Of a stretch of DNA of 64,000 nucleotides, positions 54,139-62,984 are shown one piece after another (position 1 is the stretch's first letter; each line of letters starts with the position of its first letter). A program made the translations under genes and the position numbers. This stretch comes from Paenibacillus sp. 19GGS1-52. GTDB lineage: Bacteria > Bacillota > Bacilli > Paenibacillales > Paenibacillaceae. The notes under the pieces are model-generated. The model did no database searches and had not been told where the DNA came from. It saw only the letters and a program-made list of their open reading frames with translations. The stretch lies in contig NZ_CP059724.1 in assembly GCF_022369515.1 (NCBI RefSeq), positions 2,108,001 to 2,172,000 on the forward strand, in the 5' to 3' direction.

Positions 54139-55491
54139 TCAAGGCAGCTGTACGTGCAGATGATGGTTATCTTTTGCTTCCCGCTCAGTCATCCGCAGCA
54201 CATAGCTTTTGAGACCGTCTGAAGGAGCGTCCATCCACAGCCGATAGCCGTCAGATGAGAGTACAGCAGCATTATCCGTGTTCGCAGTCCCGGCAAAATA
54301 GTTCTTATTCAGACGCCTTACAGTGTCTGCCATGGCTTGCAGTTCATGATCCGTATAATTGTTATAGGCGCTGTTCTCAGTTAAACGCTTATAGGTTCTA
54401 TTGTAAGATAGATCACCAAAGCTCTGTTCACTGAATGTGTTGAAATGAAGCAAATTTGGGTCTGTGCTGCCGTTTGACTTAGCCCATAATTCCATGTTCA
54501 ACGAGGAGGTGGTATAGTCCATTGTTCGATTGGCAGCAGAATATTTTAAGATGCCAAATTGATGAGGATATACAGACAAAGCACTATTGGCTATATCATA
54601 AATTTGTTTGGAGTTCTGCTGATAAGAGCTGATATCCTGAATATGTATATGTCCGCTAAAAGCTGTAGTAATTCCGTTGCGCAGCAGAGCATCGATCACC
54701 TTCTGATTATCATTAATCGTGAAGCCGTCCTGAATGAGCTTGCTATGATCCAGCAGGCTATGATGCATGACGGCCACAATCTGCGCCCCACTCTTCGCGG
54801 CGAGCGTAGCACATTTCTCTATCCATTTCAGGGTTGAAGTGGTTAATCGTCCATCCAACTGCGGATATCCAAGCGCGGGATTATTGAGATACTGGCTCGT
54901 ATCCAGCATTAGTAACCATAGATCATCAGAAGGGGCTGCCAGATAGCTTAAGGAGTCTTTGTCCTGAGATAACGCCTCGTCATAGCCAAAAGAGCTATAA
55001 ATATCGCGAAACTCTTTGACATCTATAGATTCTGTAGTGTATTGGTGCTCACCCTTGAATTTTCTGGCCCACGGGTTAAGCAGATCATGATTGCCGGGAA
55101 TGACATAGACACGGGTTCCGGTGCTGCTCTCAATGACCTCAAGTTGTTTTGCCAGATCCTGATGACTCTGCTTTTCCCCGTTATTCGTTAGATCTCCACT
55201 AATAATGGCAACATCTGGATGTTGAATTTGGATATCGTTGGCGAAAGCACTAATCATCTCATCACTATACCTCAGCTGCTTGCCATCACCGGCAGCGAGG
55301 AATTTCTGAAAAGCAGGTCCGCCATCGGTCAGTTGTTTGGATAAATAGTGGGTGTCCGTTGTAGTAAATAAGGTCAGGTCATGTCCGGTTTGAATTCGGA
55401 ATTCCGGTATTTTCTGTACTTGCTTGCTGTTGCAGCCTGTAATTATGAATAATAATATTAATCCCATAAAAAAAGTTTTGCATGAGTTCAT
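54139..55491 (-). CDS. Metallophosphoesterase lipoprotein
   Basis: A 450-residue calcineurin-like metallophosphoesterase with lipobox IITGC. All family motifs are visible: FTTTDTHYL, ISGDLTNNGEKQ, PGNHDLL, AVMHHSLLDH and FSGHIHIQD. It is membrane-anchored outside the cell and would hydrolyse phosphodiesters or phosphomonoesters. The start ATG has GAGG upstream. The C-terminal 140 residues are unassigned. Confidence 0.9.
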   Translation of the reverse strand: MNSCKTFFMGLILLFIITGCNSKQVQKIPEFRIQTGHDLTLFTTTDTHYLSKQLTDGGPAFQKFLAAGDGKQLRYSDEMISAFANDIQIQHPDVAIISGDLTNNGEKQSHQDLAKQLEVIESSTGTRVYVIPGNHDLLNPWARKFKGEHQYTTESIDVKEFRDIYSSFGYDEALSQDKDSLSYLAAPSDDLWLLMLDTSQYLNNPALGYPQLDGRLTTSTLKWIEKCATLAAKSGAQIVAVMHHSLLDHSKLIQDGFTINDNQKVIDALLRNGITTAFSGHIHIQDISSYQQNSKQIYDIANSALSVYPHQFGILKYSAANRTMDYTTSSLNMELWAKSNGSTDPNLLHFNTFSEQSFGDLSYNRTYKRLTENSAYNNYTDHELQAMADTVRRLNKNYFAGTANTDNAAVLSSDGYRLWMDAPSDGLKSYVLRMTEREAKDNHHLHVQLP

Positions 55492-55520
55492 TCTTGTGCC
55501 TCTTTTCTATACTACACAGT

Positions 55521-55566
55521 AAAAAAGGTGTCCTTTCGTCTTATCGACCTCAGAACACCTTTTTTG
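55521..55566. terminator. Terminator between lipoprotein and phosphoesterase genes
   Basis: AAAAAAGGTGT (55521-55531) pairs with ACACCTTTTTT (55555-55565). On the minus strand it ends the Asn-rich lipoprotein transcript before the phosphoesterase gene. Confidence 0.85.
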
Positions 55567-55575
55567 AAGCTTGAA

Positions 55576-56151
55576 TTATTTCTGAACTTCCGTAACTCCG
55601 GTAACCTTCCCTTGATCCGCAGCGCTATACGTGGACTGGAATTCATCGCTAGCGAAATATACATTACCTTGAATAGTTGCATTGACTACCTGAAATCCCT
55701 TGGCTTCTACGTAAACATCCCCGACAAAGGTACCGCCTTGAATACGGGCATTCTCGCTTTTAATTGTAATCTTCGGAGCGGTGAGTGTGAAAGAAGCTGT
55801 AATATTATGGTCCGCATCCTGTGAATATAGAGCAATCTTCCGAGCCGGTTTATCCTTGTTAGTAAATTGTCCATCTAGAACAAGGTCCTCGCTGAAAGTT
55901 AAATCCTTTAGAGTTGCTATAATCCATGTGCCTTCTTTGCTGATTGCTTTTTTGAAGTTTGCCTCATTATCAACTACTGAAGCCGAGGTTACGGCGTCCG
56001 TAGGTTGGTCTGCATTTCCGTTGGCATTGGAGTCTATATTTGCATTTGCTCCATTTTGGTTTGCTGCTGCCCCGTTATTATTATTGTTATTACCACATCC
56101 AATCACCATCACAAGCATGAATACTGCTGCTAAAGCGGCAAGCTTTTTCAT
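55576..56151 (-). CDS. Asn-rich linker lipoprotein with beta-helix-like domain
   Basis: A 191-residue lipoprotein (lipobox MVIGC). A low-complexity Asn/Ala/Gly linker (about residues 20-50) precedes a domain with short repeating beta strands (DLVLDGQFTNKD, KSENARIQGGTFVGDVYVEA, TIQGNVYFASDEF), as in right-handed beta-helix or adhesin-type folds. TAGGAGG precedes the ATG. Surface location is likely; function unknown. Confidence 0.8.
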   Translation of the reverse strand: MKKLAALAAVFMLVMVIGCGNNNNNNGAAANQNGANANIDSNANGNADQPTDAVTSASVVDNEANFKKAISKEGTWIIATLKDLTFSEDLVLDGQFTNKDKPARKIALYSQDADHNITASFTLTAPKITIKSENARIQGGTFVGDVYVEAKGFQVVNATIQGNVYFASDEFQSTYSAADQGKVTGVTEVQK

Positions 56152-56249
56152 TGAAATGGCCTCCTAAAGTTGTAGTGATATTCTTTAAAATTAATATAGA
56201 ATGATTAGTACAGAATATAAGTGATTAAATTCACAATGACTCAATTATA

Positions 56250-56278
56250 TTTACCGATCGTTCTATAAATGATAAAAT
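56250..56278 (+). promoter_or_regulatory. tetR-type gene promoter
   Basis: TTTACC (56250-56255), a 17-bp spacer and TAAAAT (56273-56278). CGATCGTTCTAT in the spacer resembles a half of a TetR operator, so autoregulation is plausible. Confidence 0.5.
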
Positions 56279-56303
56279 AGGACTAGAAAGGAGTATGATC
56301 TAA

Positions 56304-56879
56304 ATGGCTCGAAGTAAAGAGTTCGATATAGATACCGTTCTCGGTAAAGCGATGACGATATTTTGGCAGCAGGGCTATGAGAAAACATCTATGCAGGATC
56401 TGGTATCCGGCATGGGTATTCATAAGAGAAGCATGTACGATACCTTCGGAGACAAACACACTTTATATATGAAAGTAATGGAACGTTATACCGAAATCAT
56501 CTCAGCGAAGATGGAAGAGCGGGTTCAAGGTCTACCCTCCGCCAAAGGAGCCATTCGGCTGCTATTCGAAACAACTGTTCATAAGAAGGACGTTGAGCCT
56601 AAGGGTTGCCTGCTTGTGAATACGGCGGTGGAATTGTCCAATCATGATCCTATTGCGACGGCTAAGGTCAATCAGAGCTTTATGAATAATGAGCGACTCT
56701 TGGAGCAACTAGTGCAGCATGGTCAAGAGAATGAAGAAATTTCCGGACAGTATTCGCCATCGGCTCTTTCTTTTTATCTGCATAATGCTTTGGTGGGCCT
56801 GCGTGTAATGGTCAAGACAACATCAGATTTGCAGAAGCTGGACGGGATCATCGATACCACACTTGCCATTTTAGATTGA
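56304..56879 (+). CDS. TetR/AcrR-family transcriptional regulator
   Basis: A 191-residue TetR-type regulator: helix-turn-helix FDIDTVLGKAMTIFWQQGYE and TSMQDLVSGMGIHKRSMYDT, followed by an all-helical effector domain with a Cys (KGCLLVNTAVELSNHD). GAAAGGAG precedes the ATG. No exporter lies beside it; its target may be itself or unlinked. Confidence 0.9.
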   Translation: MARSKEFDIDTVLGKAMTIFWQQGYEKTSMQDLVSGMGIHKRSMYDTFGDKHTLYMKVMERYTEIISAKMEERVQGLPSAKGAIRLLFETTVHKKDVEPKGCLLVNTAVELSNHDPIATAKVNQSFMNNERLLEQLVQHGQENEEISGQYSPSALSFYLHNALVGLRVMVKTTSDLQKLDGIIDTTLAILD

Positions 56880-56996
56880 AGTCTATAGGTAGTATGTTTC
56901 ATGAGGGCAGTAATTATCCAGTGAGATTCATCTTCATTAATAGCGCAGTTTGGATTACAATAATCCTTTGAACTGGGGCAGAAAAGGAGCTGTATT

Positions 56997-57659
56997 ATGG
57001 CTAAACAGAAATATTATGTAGTATGGGAAGGTAAACAACCGGGAGTCTATAGCACTTGGGCAGAGTGCCAGGCACAGACGGATCGTTATACCGGTGCTAA
57101 ATATAAATCTTATGAATCTAAATCGACAGCGGAAACGGCTTATAAGGCAGGCTGGAAAGGCAATTGGGGAACAGGTACCGCAGGTTCAAGTGCAGGTAAG
57201 CCTGCCGTGGGCAGCTCGTATAAGCGGAGCGCGGCTGTGGAAACTTCAGCAGAGATCGATTATAACAGCATCTCTGTAGATGTAGGCACGCGGGGCAATC
57301 CAGGTCCGGTTGAATATAAAGGTGTAGACACTAAGACTGGGGAGCTTATTTTCTCTTGCGGTCCAATTAGTAAAGGTACAAACAATCTCGGAGAATTTCT
57401 GGCTATTGTGCATGCTTTGGCACTTCTGAAGAAAGAGGGCAGCAATAAGGCCGTGTACAGTGATTCCGTGAATGCGATGAAATGGGTGAAGCAAAAGCAA
57501 GTTGCCACAACCTTGCCGCGGGATGCTTCGACTGAAGAAATCTGGCTGCTGATCGAGCGGGCGGTAAGCTGGCTGCAGAATAATACCTACGACAATAAGC
57601 TGCTGAAATGGCAGACAAAAGTGTGGGGAGAGATCAAAGCAGATTATGGACGCAAATAA
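56997..57659 (+). CDS. rnhA: Ribonuclease H with N-terminal viroplasmin domain
   Basis: A 220-residue protein. Residues 1-48 are a viroplasmin/RNase H1 hybrid-binding domain (KYYVVWEGKQPGVYSTWAEC, YKSYESKSTAETAY). A Gly/Ser linker leads to an RNase HI domain with the metal-binding SVDVGTRGNPG, GTNNLGEFLAIVHAL and AVYSDSVNAMKWV. It degrades RNA in RNA-DNA hybrids. Its stop overlaps the ung start by 14 bp, so the two are coupled. Confidence 0.92.
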   Translation: MAKQKYYVVWEGKQPGVYSTWAECQAQTDRYTGAKYKSYESKSTAETAYKAGWKGNWGTGTAGSSAGKPAVGSSYKRSAAVETSAEIDYNSISVDVGTRGNPGPVEYKGVDTKTGELIFSCGPISKGTNNLGEFLAIVHALALLKKEGSNKAVYSDSVNAMKWVKQKQVATTLPRDASTEEIWLLIERAVSWLQNNTYDNKLLKWQTKVWGEIKADYGRK

Positions 57660-58344
57660 GGAAGCGAGCACCGCGATATTCGGCAATGATTGGGACGAGG
57701 TATTGCATGATGAAATACAAAAGCCGTATTTTCAGGAGCTGTCCTATACATTAGCCAGGGAGTACAAGGAACATACGGTCTATCCGCCCAAAGATTTACT
57801 CTTTACGGCTCTCAAGCTGACGCCATATAGTGCGACTCGAATCGTTATTTTGGGCCAGGACCCTTATCATGGCGCGGAGCAGGCTCAGGGCTTGAGCTTC
57901 TCGGTGAAGCCGGGTGTGCGTATTCCTCCATCGTTGCGCAATATTTATACGGAGCTTAGGGAGGATATCGGTGTGCCGGTACCTAACCATGGCTCGCTGC
58001 TTCATTGGGCAGAGCAAGGTGTTCTGCTACTCAACGCGGTGCTGACCGTTCGGGAGGGTTTACCTAATTCGCATAAGGGACTCGGGTGGGAGACATTTAC
58101 AGACGCCATTATGGGAAAGCTGAATGAACGGACTGTACCGTTAGTTTTTATATTATGGGGAAGCTATGCGCAGAAAAAAGGGGCCTACATAGATAGTAGC
58201 CAGCATCGGATCATTCAGTCTCCGCATCCGAGTCCACTTTCTGCACACCGTGGATTTTTGGGCAGTCGGCCGTTCTCCAAGGCCAATCAATTTTTGGAAT
58301 CTCAGGGTCTGAAGGATATAGATTGGATGATACCGAACGAATAG
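57646..58344 (+). CDS. ung: Uracil-DNA glycosylase (family 1)
   Basis: A 232-residue UDG. It has the water-activating VILGQDPYHG (Asp), LLLNAVLTVREG, and the DNA-intercalating HPSPLSAHRGFLGSRPF with the catalytic His. It excises uracil from DNA. The ATG lies inside the end of rnhA. Length and motifs are fully typical. Confidence 0.96.
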   Translation: MDANKEASTAIFGNDWDEVLHDEIQKPYFQELSYTLAREYKEHTVYPPKDLLFTALKLTPYSATRIVILGQDPYHGAEQAQGLSFSVKPGVRIPPSLRNIYTELREDIGVPVPNHGSLLHWAEQGVLLLNAVLTVREGLPNSHKGLGWETFTDAIMGKLNERTVPLVFILWGSYAQKKGAYIDSSQHRIIQSPHPSPLSAHRGFLGSRPFSKANQFLESQGLKDIDWMIPNE

Positions 58345-58377
58345 GAAAGCTTGGACACAGCGAAGGGGGTGTAGCTA

Positions 58378-58782
58378 ATGAGGCATTGGGTGGGCAAACC
58401 GGTCATCATGTACTGCGGTGTAAGGCCCTACACGATCATGAAGGGCGTACTACGTAAATGGGACTCTTCGACCAGAATAGCGGTCATCGGTCATCAGGAA
58501 ATTGCTGTTCCTTTTCGTGACATTGTGTTTATCAAGGCATTGGCGCCCAGGGAGAGAGCCCTGCCCCCAGTACTACATTCCATTGGATACATCATGAGAG
58601 AACGGCAGCAATTCGATAATGCAGTATATTTCAAATCGGCGGTAAGTGTCTGGAAGGACGATCAATTGCTTGCCTTTAATACCACGATTGTATCGCATAC
58701 GAAAGGAACGGTCACCCTTCAGGACGGTCAGAATCTGCTGAAGGGCACACATTTATTTGTAGTCCGTTCCTTGCGGGGCTAA
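58378..58782 (+). CDS. Conserved hypothetical protein
   Basis: A 134-residue protein, rich in beta strands (RHWVGKPVIMYCGVRPYTIM, KGTVTLQDGQNLLKGTHLFV), resembling an SH3-like or Sm-like barrel. GAAGGGGGTG precedes the ATG, 33 bp after ung. No family recognised. Confidence 0.75.
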   Translation: MRHWVGKPVIMYCGVRPYTIMKGVLRKWDSSTRIAVIGHQEIAVPFRDIVFIKALAPRERALPPVLHSIGYIMRERQQFDNAVYFKSAVSVWKDDQLLAFNTTIVSHTKGTVTLQDGQNLLKGTHLFVVRSLRG

Positions 58783-58809
58783 CATGAACTGAAATCATTG
58801 AACATAAAG

Positions 58810-58856
58810 AAACGACGGCAGACTCTCCAGATTGGAGGGTATGACCGTCGTTTTTT
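58810..58856. terminator. Bidirectional terminator
   Basis: AAACGACGG (58810-58818) pairs with CCGTCGTTT (58845-58853) around an inner GACTCTCC/GGAGGGT helix, followed by a T-run. It separates the 58378 gene from the convergent AI-2E family gene. Confidence 0.9.
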
Positions 58857-58884
58857 CTTATAGCTAGCAGACACTATCAATCCA

Positions 58885-59997
58885 TTATAGTGGTTCTTCT
58901 TTAGTGACCGGCACTTGCTCCGGGACCTCTTCGACCCGTTCCGCAACAATAATCTCATAGATCCGCAGGAAAATGATCTTGATTATCATGTAGACCGGAA
59001 GTGCGATCAGCACCCCGATGATACCGAAGAAATCTCCGCCTATCAGCACGAGTACAACCGTGGTTAACGGATGTACATCCAGCGATTTGCCGTAAATAAT
59101 CGGGGAAAGCACATTATCCTGAATCTGCTGCGCAATCACGATAATGATAAGCGCCCATAAAGCCAAGGTAGGAGATTCAATAAAGCCTACAATGAGGACA
59201 GGGACGGCAGCAAGCAGGGACCCGACATAAGGAATAAAGTTTAGTGGAATTGAGATTAAAGCAAGCAGTAAAGAATAAGGCAGTCCAATGATCAGAAAGC
59301 CGATATATAGCATGATACCCAAGACGACGTTCAACAGAACGCGTGTAACGATAAAGCTGCTGAGTGCACTGTCAATATCCTTCAGCATATCCTGTCCTTC
59401 TTTACGGTACTTCTTAGGAATCAGCCCTTGAAGTATTGGCGACAGCTTGTGGCCATCTTTCAGCATGTAATAGAGAATGATCGGCAAAGTGGCAATAATC
59501 ACTACAATACTGGAAATAACACCGATCAGATTAGACATAGAATTGGTTACCCAGGTGATGGCATCATTCAAATATCCTGAAAGCCGGGTCGCCAGATCGG
59601 AATCACCTTTGAAAAAACGTGATAACGCTGGGTTGTCCTGCAGTTTGTTGAACTGATTCTGAAGCCCTTGCACCAGGTAAGGGGTATTATCGATGAAGTT
59701 TTGAATTTGTTCCTGCAGGGTTGGCCAGACCAGCACCCAGAAGAGCACGAACAATCCGATGAATATAATATAGATTAATAGAATGGAAACGGCACGGTTC
59801 AGCTTTTTCTTCTCAAGCAGACTAACGAGCGGCCGCAATAGATAGTACATGAAGCCAGACAGCATCATAGGCACGAGCAGCAGATTGAAGATTTCAACTA
59901 AAGGCGTGAATAGAAAAATAACCTTGGAGCCCAAGAACAGAATAAGTAAAAAAGAGATTATGGCCAGACTTGTCCGAAAATATTTACTTTGCAGCAA
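58885..59997 (-). CDS. AI-2E family transporter (PerM-like exporter)
   Basis: A 370-residue membrane protein with about eight transmembrane segments. It has the family signature IPLNFIPYVGSLLAAVPVLI and DVHPLTTVVLVLIGGDFFGIIG, with a Glu/Pro-rich C-terminal tail. The family includes AI-2 exporter TqsA and sodium/proton antiporters, so substrate is open. TTG start at 59997 follows GGGGGTG. Confidence 0.9.
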   Translation of the reverse strand: MLQSKYFRTSLAIISFLLILFLGSKVIFLFTPLVEIFNLLLVPMMLSGFMYYLLRPLVSLLEKKKLNRAVSILLIYIIFIGLFVLFWVLVWPTLQEQIQNFIDNTPYLVQGLQNQFNKLQDNPALSRFFKGDSDLATRLSGYLNDAITWVTNSMSNLIGVISSIVVIIATLPIILYYMLKDGHKLSPILQGLIPKKYRKEGQDMLKDIDSALSSFIVTRVLLNVVLGIMLYIGFLIIGLPYSLLLALISIPLNFIPYVGSLLAAVPVLIVGFIESPTLALWALIIIVIAQQIQDNVLSPIIYGKSLDVHPLTTVVLVLIGGDFFGIIGVLIALPVYMIIKIIFLRIYEIIVAERVEEVPEQVPVTKEEPL

Positions 59998-60161
59998 TTA
60001 GCAGCACCCCCTGAGTATAAGATTCATAGATTATGTAAACATCCTTTGAATCATTGTGTTCTACTATTATACTAAACCTTGCTCTATCTTTATAACCTTA
60101 TTCACATCGGTTTAACCTGTGGGTATGACGGTTAATAGCACATTAATAGGAGGGATGCGCA

Positions 60162-60644
60162 GTGACTGTGTTAATTCTAGGGATATTCGGACATCGGAGT
60201 GATGCAATATTGGCCATCAAGGCATTGCAGGGGAGTGGAATCCATCACAAGAAGATATCTGTGCTGGCGAAGCAAAAAAATATTGTGGAGCTAATCAGCA
60301 AAGATTCCGGTATTGGCAAACCTGAAGTCGGGATAGGCAACGGGGGATTGTTTGGAACAGCCAAGGAGATTGCTGTTGGGTTGAATATGCTGCCTGATAC
60401 GGCAGTCGCAGCGGGACCTGCAGCACATAAACTGGCGGGAGCAAGTTTAGATGAAGTTACAGGTTTGGATGGATTAACCGTGAGCCTTATGGGATTGGGT
60501 ATTCCCCAGAGAGATGCCGAAGGTTACGCGCGGCATATAAACATAGAACATATAATCGTGATGCTTGCGCTAGAACAAGAGAAAATTCAACTGGTAAGTT
60601 CTCTTTTTAATAAACATCAAGCAATTCCGCTTGAATCTCTATGA
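60162..60644 (+). CDS. YflT-like general stress protein
   Basis: A 160-residue protein of the heat-induced-stress/YflT type: VLILGIFGHRSDAILAIKAL at the start and LTVSLMGLGIPQRDAEGYARH near the middle-end, with a Gly-rich membrane-active region between. GTG start at 60162 follows AGGAGGG. Members are linked to general stress response; the biochemical role is unknown. Confidence 0.7.
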   Translation: MTVLILGIFGHRSDAILAIKALQGSGIHHKKISVLAKQKNIVELISKDSGIGKPEVGIGNGGLFGTAKEIAVGLNMLPDTAVAAGPAAHKLAGASLDEVTGLDGLTVSLMGLGIPQRDAEGYARHINIEHIIVMLALEQEKIQLVSSLFNKHQAIPLESL

Positions 60645-60653
60645 TCAGAAGAA

Positions 60654-60875
60654 TCAGCGGGGTTTTCGAGTGGTTTTTTTGCTTTTGGAGCGGATGAAGA
60701 GTGCTGGTATGACATCGGTTTTCCCTCCGGTTTCCTTGGCGATCTGTTTTGCTTTCATCAGTGACAAAAAGGCGAAAAAATCACCCAGAGCAGTCAGTCC
60801 GGCAGCAATGATGGCATAATCTTCAGCGCTTAGCTCTTCAGTCTCTACCGGATTGCTATTCTTTTTATCGGCCAT
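60654..60875 (-). CDS. Small hypothetical protein
   Basis: A 73-residue protein with one hydrophobic helix (AEDYAIIAAGLTALGDFFAF) and a basic C-terminus (RSKSKKTTRKPR). Start uncertain: ATG 60875, or upstream GTG/TTG at 60890/60899. It is convergent with the YflT-like gene, with only 9 bp between them. Confidence 0.6.
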   Translation of the reverse strand: MADKKNSNPVETEELSAEDYAIIAAGLTALGDFFAFLSLMKAKQIAKETGGKTDVIPALFIRSKSKKTTRKPR

Positions 60876-61048
60876 CTCCTGCTCACCCACTTTCCCCAAT
60901 ATGTAATATAAATTATGTTCTAAACACTGAAGTTGAAATAGGCAGTTGGGACGTAATTTCTTTATAGCGGCACTTATGAGGAGAAGATACTTATTTGCCT
61001 TAAGGGCAGTAGGATCTTTTCCTCTTTTTCATCTGAAATTTTTCTTAT

Positions 61049-61150
61049 AAAAGCGCTTTACAGGAAATGAAAACGCTGTTACAATCATAAATGAGCACAA
61101 GTGGTCAATAACGATCATTCCTAAAAATAAGATGATCATTATCTGGTCAT
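61049..61150 (+). promoter_or_regulatory. fru operon promoter with cre-like sites and repeated operator half-sites
   Basis: TTTACA (61057-61062), a 17-bp spacer and TACAAT (61080-61085) form the promoter. Cre-like AAAAGCGCTTTACA and TGAAAACGCTGTTACA overlap the -35 and -10 boxes. Downstream, TGGTCA (61102), CGATCATT (61112), TGATCATT (61133) and TGGTCAT (61144) look like repeated FruR half-sites. The rest of 60900-61048 shows nothing definite. Confidence 0.6.
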
Positions 61151-61224
61151 AATAATATATAGATATGCGTAAGCCCTAAGAAACCTTTCAGTGCTGCGCT
61201 AACCTATAGATGGAGGGGAACGCG

Positions 61225-61989
61225 GTGCAGTTTGAGGAAGAAAGAAAGCGGAGTATCGTGCAGTTTGTAGAGCAGCATTCGCGAGGCTCTGTTCAGGAGC
61301 TCAGTCAGAAGATGGGTGTTTCCGAATCTACAGTGCGCCGAGATCTTAAAGAGCTAGAAGAAGCGAGGTTGCTAAAGCGCACCCATGGCGGTGCAGTCTC
61401 CTTACAAAGCGTTAACTTTGAGGCAGCCATACCGGACAAGGCAGATCGTTTCCTGGATGAGAAGCTGCGGATTGCCCGCAAGGCTGTGGAAATGATCCGT
61501 GAGGGCGATGCCATCCTGCTGGATGGTGGAACCACGACCCTGCAGATTGCCAGAGAGCTGAAGACTTTCTCGAATATCAAGGTAATCACCAATTCAATCA
61601 TGGCTCTGAATGAGCTGAAGGATTGCCGGAATATTGAAGTCTCCATCACGGGTGGGATGCTGCGGCCGGATACGATGGCTTTTGTAGGGCCGATGACCGA
61701 GCGTTCTCTTGATATGGTTCGGGTGGATAAGGCATTTCTCGGCACCAACGGATTGGATTTACATGAAGGCATCACCACACCGAATATGTTGGAAGCGGCC
61801 ACGAAGCGCAAGATGATTGCTGTAGCCAAGCAGGTTATATTGCTTGCTGATCATAGTAAGATTGGCCAGATCTCTTTTTGCAAGGTAGCAGACCTAACGG
61901 AAATGAATCATTGCATTCTCGATTCGGGCGTACCAGAGAGCTTCATTCGGGGGATTACAAGCTTAGGCGTTGACTTCACGCTGGTATGA
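61225..61989 (+). CDS. fruR: DeoR-family fructose operon repressor
   Basis: A 254-residue DeoR-type repressor: helix-turn-helix SVQELSQKMGVSESTVRRDL, then THGGAVSLQ and the sugar-phosphate-binding C-terminal domain (GDAILLDGGTTTLQIAREL, LLADHSKIGQISFCKVADL). GTG 61225 is chosen for GGAGGGG upstream. It represses the fru genes until fructose-1-phosphate accumulates. Operon fruR-fruK-fruA is the standard order. Confidence 0.93.
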   Translation: MQFEEERKRSIVQFVEQHSRGSVQELSQKMGVSESTVRRDLKELEEARLLKRTHGGAVSLQSVNFEAAIPDKADRFLDEKLRIARKAVEMIREGDAILLDGGTTTLQIARELKTFSNIKVITNSIMALNELKDCRNIEVSITGGMLRPDTMAFVGPMTERSLDMVRVDKAFLGTNGLDLHEGITTPNMLEAATKRKMIAVAKQVILLADHSKIGQISFCKVADLTEMNHCILDSGVPESFIRGITSLGVDFTLV

Positions 61990-62005
61990 AGTAGAGGAGG
62001 TTATC

Positions 62006-62950
62006 ATGAAGAAATTAGTCATCACAGTTACCCTGAATCCGGCTTTAGACAAAACAGTAACGATTGACGGTCTGGAGGTTGGCGGACTGAATCGAGTCAA
62101 CGATATCCGCACGGATGCGGGCGGCAAGGGAATTAACGTTGCTAAAGTATTGAAGGGCTTTCATGAAGAGGTATCTGCAGTTGGATATATCGGTGGACAT
62201 AATGGCAAGCTGATCCTTGAACGGTTGGAGCAGGAAGATATCCGGCATTCTTTTACGGAAACGCTGGCAGAGACGAGAATGAACCTCAAGGTTGTGGACA
62301 GTAATGTTCAGGTCACGACGGAGATTAACGAGCGTGGGGGTACAGTATCGGTGCCTGAGCGAAATCTTTTTCACGAGTCACTAAGGCTGCTGCTTGAAGA
62401 GGCATACATCCTCGTACTGGGAGGCAGTGTTCCTCCGGGAATAGAGTCTTCAGAGTATGCCCTGTTGATTGAGGCTGCCAGGAGTAAAGGGGTCAAGACC
62501 ATTCTGGATGCTGATGGTGACGCACTGAGATATGGCTTGAAGGCTGGACCGGATGTGATCAAACCGAATATTCATGAGCTGGAACAGCTGGTCGGTACGA
62601 CGCTTGCGACCGAACAAGAGATTGTCCGAGCAGCCCGACAGCTGATTGCCGAAGGCACTCATTGGGTCATTGTCTCCATGGGGGGCGAAGGCAGTGTGGC
62701 CGTCAGTAAAGAGGAAGCCATTCGAGCTCGTCCATTTAGCATTAAGCCCGAAAGCACTGTAGGCGCTGGAGATTCCATGGTAGCAGCGATTGCCTCAAGC
62801 TTAATTCATGGGCGCAGTCTTACCGACACACTTTGCTGGGCTACAGCGGCCGGCAGTGTAACCGCCTCCAAACCGGGGACCCAAGTCTGCGGCCCCGAAG
62901 AGGTTATTGCCCGCCTGCAAGACGTTGGGATTACAAGCATTGAAGTATAG
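62006..62950 (+). CDS. fruK: 1-Phosphofructokinase
   Basis: A 314-residue PfkB-family kinase: TVTLNPALDKTV, DAGGKGINVAKVL and the C-terminal ATP-site STVGAGDSMVAAIASSL. It phosphorylates fructose-1-phosphate from the PTS. ATG 62006 follows AGAGGAGG. 34 bp later fruA begins. Confidence 0.96.
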   Translation: MKKLVITVTLNPALDKTVTIDGLEVGGLNRVNDIRTDAGGKGINVAKVLKGFHEEVSAVGYIGGHNGKLILERLEQEDIRHSFTETLAETRMNLKVVDSNVQVTTEINERGGTVSVPERNLFHESLRLLLEEAYILVLGGSVPPGIESSEYALLIEAARSKGVKTILDADGDALRYGLKAGPDVIKPNIHELEQLVGTTLATEQEIVRAARQLIAEGTHWVIVSMGGEGSVAVSKEEAIRARPFSIKPESTVGAGDSMVAAIASSLIHGRSLTDTLCWATAAGSVTASKPGTQVCGPEEVIARLQDVGITSIEV

Positions 62951-62984
62951 AGGGTTATAAAAACGCTCGCGGGAGGAATATTAA

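Noticed and set aside
61305..61829. 174-residue open frame on the minus strand
   Set aside because: Antisense to fruR; no independent evidence for translation.
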